Part shown: piece after piece, positions 1-5,134 of the stretch
Layout: each line of letters starts with the position of its first letter
How positions within the stretch are numbered: position 1 is the stretch's first letter
From: Candidatus Krumholzibacteriia bacterium
GTDB taxonomy: Bacteria; Krumholzibacteriota; Krumholzibacteriia; LZORAL124-64-63
Direction: 5' to 3'
Assembly: GCA_029935695.1 (NCBI GenBank)
Contig: JAOZJV010000295.1
Span: 1-5,134 of the forward strand
DNA: 5,134 nt
Notes under the pieces: model-generated
The model's input: the letters and a program-made list of their open reading frames with translations, nothing else
Told to the model about the DNA's origin: nothing
The model's database searches: none
Made by a program: the position numbers and the translations under genes

Positions 1-963
1 AAGAAGATCCAGGCTGCCTTCCCGTAAATCATTTTCAATTAATCGACAGTCCAGGGCCATAAGACGCGCTGCACCCAATCCCAATTGGGTCAACTTCAGG
101 GGATTGTCCCGTCCTCCCCTGTGCAGCCCCGCAAGAACCTGCAATTTAAGTTCATTTTTCATGGTGCCGTAAATGGCGTTGAATTCCCGTTCTTCCAAAA
201 CTTCCAAAGCCCGGAAGCCCTGACGGGTGAAAGCCTGCCGATCCTGCCCTTCCGCCACCCAGGAAACCAACTGTCTGAGATCTCGAATATTCACATCGGC
301 CTGCCCCAGAATGGGCAGAACCCTTTGCACCGAACTGACCCGGAAAGGATTGACCATCCCCGCCAGACGACCAATGCGTTCTTCCCAGGCATCGGTTTCC
401 AATCGTAAAAGATCAGTCAGCAACAGCCTGTGGGCCGCAGATATTCCATCACCGGTGATGGTATCGTTCAACAGCTGACCCAGGACATTCTGCATGACAG
501 CCCATGGATTCCGGGACCCTCCAGGTTGTCCACTCAGGGGAAAGTTCTGGCAAATGCCAATCAGGCGTTTGGTGCGTGATTGCCAATCTTTGGCACTGCC
601 ATCCAAATCACCTATCAGATGATCCAGAAATAGTTGCTGCCGGCGGGTGTTGTTGAATTTCCGAACATAAGGAAGCAGGCGTGCACCGGCGGTGGTCACA
701 TCCAGATAAGCAGCCAGAAGCCTGGCACCGGAAACCCCTCCCTGGAATGCCAGATATTGAATTCCCAACAGATAGCCGGAAAGATCGGCAGATCCAATCT
801 GCTTGCGCAATCCCAGAAACAAGGCCCGGGACAGATCACTGATGGACTGGTCACCATCAGCCATGGCCATCAAATCATCGAGCACCCGCGACGGAGGTTT
901 GGGCAAAGTGCCCTGGGCTACCCTGCTGGGTAAAATACGGCATTTATTTCTGGTGCCAGCCAT
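1..963 (-). CDS. Hypothetical soluble, mostly alpha-helical protein (3' end outside window)
   Basis: My own translation of the minus strand from ATG at 963-961 stays open for 321 codons to the left edge with no stop, so the C-terminus is missing. An in-frame TGA lies at 975-973, only three codons before the ATG, and the next ATG is at residue 32, which makes this start secure. The purine-rich GAAAGAAAAG before the ATG is a weak ribosome site. The protein starts MAGTRNKCRILPSR and has no signal peptide or transmembrane segment. It is rich in Leu, Arg, Asp and Glu, with many amphipathic helices (about 26-36, 42-54, 62-72, 78-86, 106-119, 153-166, 174-191, 207-219, 226-238, 249-260 and 266-280). 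There are no Cys-His clusters, Walker motifs or other signatures I know. It is probably cytoplasmic. It is set apart from the exported-protein operon by an AT-rich gap and is likely an independent unit. I do not recognise the family. Confidence 0.8.
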   Translation of the reverse strand, partial: MAGTRNKCRILPSRVAQGTLPKPPSRVLDDLMAMADGDQSISDLSRALFLGLRKQIGSADLSGYLLGIQYLAFQGGVSGARLLAAYLDVTTAGARLLPYVRKFNNTRRQQLFLDHLIGDLDGSAKDWQSRTKRLIGICQNFPLSGQPGGSRNPWAVMQNVLGQLLNDTITGDGISAAHRLLLTDLLRLETDAWEERIGRLAGMVNPFRVSSVQRVLPILGQADVNIRDLRQLVSWVAEGQDRQAFTRQGFRALEVLEEREFNAIYGTMKNELKLQVLAGLHRGGRDNPLKLTQLGLGAARLMALDCRLIENDLREGSLDLL

Positions 964-967
964 GCTT

Positions 968-982
968 TTCTTTCAGAAAGAA
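968..982. repeat. Perfect 6-bp inverted repeat with 3-base spacer next to the start codon
   Basis: On the minus strand the sequence is TTCTTT-CTG-AAAGAA, ending four bases before the ATG of the left gene. The right arm contains the purine run that would act as the ribosome site, so folding or protein binding here could affect translation. The stem is A/T-rich and weak, so it may have no function. Confidence 0.4.
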
Positions 983-983
983 T

Positions 984-991
984 CAAATTTA
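984..991 (-). promoter_or_regulatory. Possible Bacteroidota-type -7 element (TAAATTTG)
   Basis: On the minus strand, 991-984 reads TAAATTTG, an exact match to the TAnnTTTG element of Bacteroidota sigma factors. It would place the transcript start shortly before the ATG at 963, leaving a short leader. No TTG at the expected -33 distance was found, so the match may be chance in AT-rich DNA. An alternative sigma70-like -10 is GATAAT at 1008-1003, also without a good -35. Confidence 0.35.
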
Positions 992-1059
992 ATACTCTGA
1001 TTATTATCGACGGAATATTTCAGAAGTTTATATCTTGGTTGAAGATGAAAATATTATTT

Positions 1060-2619
1060 TCACCAACTGGTTCTGGCCCCGGCCCAAAAAGCATTTTCCG
1101 GTGGCCGGATTTCACCGGCTGCAGGCTCCCTTCTGGAGAATGCTCCCATCAGACGCGTTCCCCAGAAGGGAACTTCCATGCCTGCCATAATTTCGGAAGA
1201 CCAATGCCCCCAGTGCCGGGGCAACAAAACACCTCTCATGGGATTGACCGCCGTGACCAGGTCCACATTTGCACCCCAGGCTGATTGGAATGAGGCCATG
1301 AGAGAAATTTTTCTCCCCAATTTCCTGCGATGGCGAACCGAAATAAGTGTCCGGCGACCATTGGTGGCAGCGCCCTGCCTGCCCAGGCTGCGCAGGGAAA
1401 AAGCCCACGATGGGCCCGGGCCACCAAATTTCATATCCAGTGTCAGGCCCAACCTTTCATCCTCTTTCACCAATGCAGGAGGCAGCCAAGGGTAGACTTC
1501 TGACCAGGCTTCCCAGGTTCGGATCCTCTGATGCCATCTGACTGACAGTTGATATCCCGGCCAGGGCCGACCCAGAATCTGTAAATCAACAAATTGTTTC
1601 GCCTGGCTTTGGTGCATGCCATCCCAATCCCTGCCCCGGCTTTCAGCCAGAAGAATCTTCACGCGCCACGATTTCACAGACCTGCTGGTCACTCTCACCG
1701 CCCAACCGGCACCACCCCAGGCATTGAGAACCGAAGGTCGCACACCCATGGCCGGCCCGGCACTTCCGTTTGCAGCAGCCCACTGAGCCTGCATTGTCAG
1801 TCCCCATGCCAGGGATGTTTTCAGGGAAATCAGCCATACTCCCTGCCTCGGTTTTTGTCCTTCGCTCCCCCACAAAACCCACTCAAACCCCAAACGATGA
1901 TTCCCTCGCTGCCATTTGCCGGATAAAGTGAATCCTTGCTGGTGATCCATCTGAACAACTCCGCCCCCCATGCGAAGATCACCTAGTTGTTTTTCCACAC
2001 AGAGAGCGCTCAATCTGGCAGCTTCCTGCGCTTGACCAAGGCGGCCATGCATGCCGGTAAAATGCCATCCACGACCATGCCAGCTTAAACCCAGGCCCAG
2101 GGCTGAGCGCTTTTCTGCAGCAGTGGCCCAACCCTTTACTCTGGTGACCTGCGAGGGCAATGCCTGCGCCGCCGCCAAACCACCAGATCGTCCCGGAGTG
2201 CTCAGCAACAATCCATACCCCGTGGACATGCCCAATCCTCCCACCTGAATGTGCCAAGGCCCTGAAGCCAACTTTGCGGTGAATGCCTGCATGGAGACAC
2301 CGTCCCTGTTGCGGCGCCACCTTCCCCGGACAGAGATCAGGGATGTCTGAAGGTTCAGCCGGGTCAGACCATCCGCACGATTTTTTCCGGAAAGGGCCAC
2401 TCTGGCATCCCACTGACCCTGCCATGAAGCCAGAGGATGTTCTTGTTTCTTTTGATCGGGCCATGGTGCAACCATCTCCTGCACCATGTCGGCATCTGCA
2501 AGAGCATTTAAAACCTCCTGTGCATCTTCAGTTGAGACATTGTCCTGTCCTTCGGATGGGGACCTCAGCAGGCAGACGGAGAGAAGAAAAAAGAGGAAAT
2601 TCAGCCGCGGCCCAAGCAT
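1060..2619 (-). CDS. Predicted Trp-rich outer-membrane beta-barrel protein, 519 aa
   Basis: The ATG at 2619-2617 shares its A with the TGA of the upstream gene (TGATG), a classic coupling arrangement. A TTG one codon earlier (2622) would add a single residue and is less likely. Residues 1-24 form a signal peptide (MLGPRLN, a hydrophobic FLFFLLSVCLL core, then a likely SEG/Q site). Cys16 lies in LSVC, but Val at -1 is a poor lipobox. A short acidic helix (28-50, STEDAQEVLNAL...) is followed by a long run of amphipathic strands. Thirty Trp residues are spread over 519, and the chain ends in ARTSW; a terminal aromatic residue is the usual signal for barrel assembly by BamA. The 120-190 segment (GGLGMSTGYGLLLS..GRSGG.....E+RSALG.....FT) resembles, from memory, the barrel part of large FCB proteins carrying an N-terminal ComEA-like helix-hairpin-helix. 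That domain is absent here. Function is unknown; membrane location is fairly likely. Confidence 0.85.
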   Translation of the reverse strand: MLGPRLNFLFFLLSVCLLRSPSEGQDNVSTEDAQEVLNALADADMVQEMVAPWPDQKKQEHPLASWQGQWDARVALSGKNRADGLTRLNLQTSLISVRGRWRRNRDGVSMQAFTAKLASGPWHIQVGGLGMSTGYGLLLSTPGRSGGLAAAQALPSQVTRVKGWATAAEKRSALGLGLSWHGRGWHFTGMHGRLGQAQEAARLSALCVEKQLGDLRMGGGVVQMDHQQGFTLSGKWQRGNHRLGFEWVLWGSEGQKPRQGVWLISLKTSLAWGLTMQAQWAAANGSAGPAMGVRPSVLNAWGGAGWAVRVTSRSVKSWRVKILLAESRGRDWDGMHQSQAKQFVDLQILGRPWPGYQLSVRWHQRIRTWEAWSEVYPWLPPALVKEDERLGLTLDMKFGGPGPSWAFSLRSLGRQGAATNGRRTLISVRHRRKLGRKISLMASFQSAWGANVDLVTAVNPMRGVLLPRHWGHWSSEIMAGMEVPFWGTRLMGAFSRREPAAGEIRPPENAFWAGARTSW

Positions 2620-2621
2620 CA
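2617..2621 (-). promoter_or_regulatory. Stop/start overlap TGATG (translational coupling)
   Basis: TGA (2621-2619) ends the 270-residue gene, and ATG (2619-2617) starts the large barrel gene, sharing one base. A GGTGGTG lies just upstream as a weak ribosome site. This junction decides the choice of ATG at 2619 over TTG at 2622. Confidence 0.75.
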
Positions 2622-3431
2622 AACACCACCACTGGCTTTACTCACAACCAGCATCAAACGGTGAGTAACACCAAGGTGAGGATGAATCACATGGCTGGTG
2701 CGCAGCATCAATCCACCACGAACCAGAGTCAGGCCCGGGCCCAAACTCCCGGTGCTGGGGTCTGCACGAAATTCCAGACCCAAACCCCGGTCCAGGGCCA
2801 GCAGCAAATGGAAACCGGCTTTGGGCGAGCCATCATCATGACGGTCCACAACCAAGGCGGCCGCGAATTCATTGTTGGACAAAGTGAGGTTCAGAAGATT
2901 GTTGCGACGGCGTCCACCCAGCTCATCAGCGGATATTTTCAGGGGCCACTCCAGATGCATACGGCCTTTAAAATCTCCAAAGCCCAGGCCAAGTTCCCAC
3001 AACAGCGCCCACTGCAACGAGGCATCTTCAGGGTTGGCGCCCAAAGTTTGGCGCATCCAGTGAGCGGCAATGCCCCAGGAAGGGCTTTGACCCAGCAGAA
3101 CCCTTCCTTCGAGATGATCCGCCACAAACAATCCCGACCCGGTTCTTTCCCATTGGGCGGCTATTTTGATGGCCATGGTTTTGCCGGTGATGTTTCCCTT
3201 CATGGCCAGAAAACGCTGACTCAGTTCGGGCATTTCAAACAACCGTCCCTGACCAGCCATCACCTGCAAACCATGGCCGGAAATACGTCCCGTTTCAGGT
3301 GTGGCCAAAAGCATCCTGGCCGTTAAGGAATCGATGGGCCAACTGTCGTCAAAATCACGCAATCCCCCGGCCAGACTTACGCCCCGGCCAACGACCAACA
3401 CCAAAAAGACAACCAGACAGGCTCGGATCAC
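2619..3431 (-). CDS. Exported protein, probable small outer-membrane beta-barrel (PorV/PorQ-like style), 270 aa
   Basis: It starts with GTG at 3431, overlapping the TGA of the upstream lamin-tail gene (GTGA), and ends with TGA at 2621-2619. Residues 1-21 form a clear signal peptide: MIR, a V/L-rich core, then SLA/GG. The mature part has alternating hydrophobic and polar segments typical of beta strands (for example 85-94, 119-127, 140-162, 187-196, 206-222, 232-245). Near the C-terminus is HPHLGVTHRLML (250-261). From memory, this H-x-LG-x-TH-type ending is common in small barrel proteins of FCB bacteria related in style to PorV/PorQ; I could not verify it by search. There is no catalytic motif and no cysteine in the predicted mature part. 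Only a weak GGTGG lies upstream, so translation is probably coupled to the upstream gene. Its place between a surface protein and a larger barrel suggests an envelope role. The family assignment is tentative; the gene itself is well supported. Confidence 0.82.
   Translation of the reverse strand: MIRACLVVFLVLVVGRGVSLAGGLRDFDDSWPIDSLTARMLLATPETGRISGHGLQVMAGQGRLFEMPELSQRFLAMKGNITGKTMAIKIAAQWERTGSGLFVADHLEGRVLLGQSPSWGIAAHWMRQTLGANPEDASLQWALLWELGLGFGDFKGRMHLEWPLKISADELGGRRRNNLLNLTLSNNEFAAALVVDRHDDGSPKAGFHLLLALDRGLGLEFRADPSTGSLGPGLTLVRGGLMLRTSHVIHPHLGVTHRLMLVVSKASGGV
3428..3431 (-). promoter_or_regulatory. Stop/start overlap GTGA (translational coupling)
   Basis: GTG (3431-3429) starts the 270-residue gene, and TGA (3430-3428) ends the lamin-tail gene. 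The four-base overlap and the lack of a strong Shine-Dalgarno sequence point to ribosome re-initiation and co-expression. Confidence 0.75.
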
Positions 3432-5134
3432 CGCACAACCACCAATTGCTTGGCCGACGGCGCAAACACACCATCTGTCTTACTTTTAAGCAACAGGACC
3501 ACATACCCACCATTTTCCACCATATGACCGTGGTCATCCCTGCCATCCCAAATCAGATCTCCCGGCCCGGAACCCGGGGCGCCTCCCCCCAGATCCCTGA
3601 CGATGGCACCCCACAAATCATAAATTTCCACATGCCACCCAACCTCTCCTGGTACCAGCAGAAACCGGATGTGGATTATGCTTTCACCCATTGCGGCATC
3701 CAGCACCGGGGGGAGAATTTCAAGCACTCCGCCGGCCACACCCTCCTGAGCTACGCTGTTGGAGCAGCCTGGTGTCCCTCCTGATACAGCGACGCTTGGA
3801 CGCCAACTTCTCCAGCGAAAGGAATGGGGATCATGTGACATACGTTCCCATGATTTTCCTTGAAAATCTGTTCCTTCATGTTCTGCCAGTAACGTCACTT
3901 GATCCACAACACCATCTTCATCAGCCAGGTACACCCGGTCTGCATAAGGACGACTTTCTGGAGGACTGTTGTTCAGGGAAGGCCATGAGCCGGACAGCTG
4001 ACGCATTGATTGCTGAATTTGACTGAGAGGACAATCCAGCACCAGCCCCTGGCTGAGATTATTCAGATGCCAGTTTTCAAGGGCCGCAGAATCTTGAGCC
4101 ACCAGCAGAAACTGCCCTGGCTGAAGTTCCACATCAGGCAAATATCGCCAATCGCTTTCTTCGTCCCGGATGCGGAGATTGCCCGTGTTGATGGTTTCAC
4201 CGCCAGCCTGGATTTCAATCCACTCACCCTGGTGTGACGCTGGGGAGGCCAGAATCTCACTGAGGAACACCCCTGCGCATCCGACCTGAAATTTCCCCAG
4301 ATTCACTTCCAGTGAGAGCTCAAAATCGGCCACCTCAAGCTGCAACAGAATCGAAAAACGGCCCGCCGCGGGGGGTGTCATTTCCATCACCAGCAGACAA
4401 ATTTCCCCAAAAGAACATCCGGCGAAGAAGGTCTCCAACAAAGGAGTTGTTTCCCCATTGGAGGAGTGCAGTAGCAAGTGCGCCTGACCCGGCGGCAGAT
4501 TCAGCAGACCCGTGTTCCGCAAAGTCACTTCCAGCAACACCGAAACACCTGGTTCGGCCAGGGAAGATGGATCCATGGCCACTGACACCACTTCAATTTC
4601 ATGATTGTGGAAATTGACTTCTCCGGGTGTGGGCTCGCCGGACGTAAAATCCAAGTGGTTCTCATCAGTGTCCCTGCCATCGGGCTTGCGCATGAGAGAC
4701 AAACCCACCGAAACATCCACGGGGCCGCCTTCCATCATGTCGAGGTCTGTTAAAGACCCGTACCCCACCAGATCCAGGACCTCGCCCCCAGCCAGCAACC
4801 GGATGGCATCGGGTCCGTTTTGCAGGCCCAGCCATACCTCTGCATCACCGCTTTGATTTCCCATCCAGTTGCGGTCAACCAGCAGAAAACGCTCTCCCTG
4901 ATCCAGCCACACACCAGTGGTGCAAACCCACCGGGTCACCCATTCAGGCCCCACTGAACCGTTGGCAAATTGAAATGCCACCCCTTCGAGATTGAGGGAC
5001 CCAGGTCCGGTGTTGAGCAACTCAACAAACTCCTGGCCAGCATCTGCGCCATGGGGATCAGGCAGGAATTCATTGATCACCAGACCCGCAACAGCGGCAT
5101 CTGACGTCAAAAACAAAAAGGAGAAACAAATGAG
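3428..5134 (-). CDS. Secreted/surface protein with two lamin-tail domains, a CARDB-like domain and a C-terminal FlgD-Ig-like domain (5' end outside window)
   Basis: The reading frame is open to the right edge, so the start lies outside the window. A TTG at 5116 is the first possible start inside it, but the codons before it (CTC ATT TGT TTC TCC TTT) continue a hydrophobic run (LICFSFLFLTSDAAVA) that looks like the core of a signal peptide with AVA/G cleavage. Counting from the TTG: lamin-tail domain 1 spans about 11-168, opening INEFLPDP, with EFVELLNTG at 29-37, a VLDLVGYGS strand at 113-121 and a closing PTPGEVN. A CARDB-like Ig domain spans about 173-278. Lamin-tail domain 2 spans about 283-453, with LSEILASP, EWIEI, DGVVDQV and a closing GTPGCSN. 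A FlgD-Ig-like domain spans about 478-547, with VEIYDLWG and IWDGRDDHG...NGGYVVLL, and the tail ends KQLVVVR. Such domains are usual in exported proteins of FCB bacteria. The C-terminus could serve in type IX-like sorting, but this is not shown. It is probably an adhesin, scaffold or enzyme-carrier; no catalytic motif was seen. It is the first visible gene of a coupled set of three. Confidence 0.88.
   Translation of the reverse strand, partial: LICFSFLFLTSDAAVAGLVINEFLPDPHGADAGQEFVELLNTGPGSLNLEGVAFQFANGSVGPEWVTRWVCTTGVWLDQGERFLLVDRNWMGNQSGDAEVWLGLQNGPDAIRLLAGGEVLDLVGYGSLTDLDMMEGGPVDVSVGLSLMRKPDGRDTDENHLDFTSGEPTPGEVNFHNHEIEVVSVAMDPSSLAEPGVSVLLEVTLRNTGLLNLPPGQAHLLLHSSNGETTPLLETFFAGCSFGEICLLVMEMTPPAAGRFSILLQLEVADFELSLEVNLGKFQVGCAGVFLSEILASPASHQGEWIEIQAGGETINTGNLRIRDEESDWRYLPDVELQPGQFLLVAQDSAALENWHLNNLSQGLVLDCPLSQIQQSMRQLSGSWPSLNNSPPESRPYADRVYLADEDGVVDQVTLLAEHEGTDFQGKSWERMSHDPHSFRWRSWRPSVAVSGGTPGCSNSVAQEGVAGGVLEILPPVLDAAMGESIIHIRFLLVPGEVGWHVEIYDLWGAIVRDLGGGAPGSGPGDLIWDGRDDHGHMVENGGYVVLLLKSKTDGVFAPSAKQLVVVR

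Larger units (their letters stand above)
964..1059 (-). other. AT-rich intergenic region before the left gene
   Basis: This is the only non-coding gap in the window: 96 bases with 24 G or C, against coding sequence that is visibly GC-richer. It follows the stop of the barrel gene and ends at the ATG of the helical-protein gene. It contains possible promoter elements and a small inverted repeat, annotated separately. I see no GC-rich hairpin followed by a T run in the direction of transcription, so an intrinsic terminator for the upstream operon is not supported. Confidence 0.75.

Noticed and set aside
85..408. Plus-strand open frames opposite the left gene (also 227-478, 634-933 and 803-1000)
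   Set aside because: The minus strand is open without interruption from 963 to 1 with a coherent helical protein; the plus-strand frames are short, overlap each other and have no recognisable features.
1014..1055. Seven-base inverted repeat AAATATT / AATATTT (1049-1055 with 1014-1020) as a terminator for the barrel gene
   Set aside because: The stem is only A and T with a 28-base loop and no following T run; expected by chance in a region with 25% G+C.
2571..2574. Lipoprotein signal in the large barrel protein (LSVC around residue 16)
   Set aside because: Val before the Cys does not fit the lipobox, and a normal signal peptidase I site follows; a barrel would not usually be a lipoprotein.
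2620..2622. TTG as the start of the large barrel gene
   Set aside because: The next codon is ATG, which forms the TGATG overlap with the upstream stop; the TTG would add only one residue.
2283..3326. Long plus-strand open frame (347 codons) crossing the junction of the two barrel genes
   Set aside because: It is antisense to two well-supported genes with signal peptides, spans their junction, has low-complexity Gln/His/Pro-rich composition, and shows no domain or ribosome site.

Overview
All convincing coding in this window lies on the minus strand, so transcription reads from the right edge to the left. There are four genes. The first (right edge) and the last (left edge) run out of the window. 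No tRNA, rRNA, CRISPR array, insertion sequence or long repeat was seen.

Right part (5134 to about 2619 and on to 1060): three genes are packed head to tail with overlapping stop and start codons, GTGA at 3428-3431 and TGATG at 2617-2621. All three products look exported. They are (1) a large surface or secreted protein with two lamin-tail domains, a CARDB-like Ig domain between them and a C-terminal FlgD-Ig-like/sorting-type domain; (2) a 270-residue protein with a signal peptide and outer-membrane beta-barrel character; and (3) a 519-residue, tryptophan-rich predicted outer-membrane beta-barrel ending in Trp. The tight coupling suggests one cell-envelope module: a surface protein co-translated with two barrels.

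Middle (1059 to 964): a 96-base non-coding gap, 24 G/C of 96, much more AT-rich than the genes. It holds promoter-like elements and a small perfect inverted repeat just before the next start codon. No convincing terminator was seen.

Left part (963 to 1): the first 321 codons of an apparently soluble, mostly helical protein that I do not recognise. It has no signal peptide and probably has its own promoter.

Organism: the double lamin-tail plus FlgD-Ig-like architecture, the PorV-like small barrel and a possible TAnnTTTG promoter element suggest a Gram-negative bacterium of the Fibrobacterota-Chlorobiota-Bacteroidota (FCB) superphylum or a related candidate phylum. GC content is slightly above half by eye. 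This placement is inference from protein style only.
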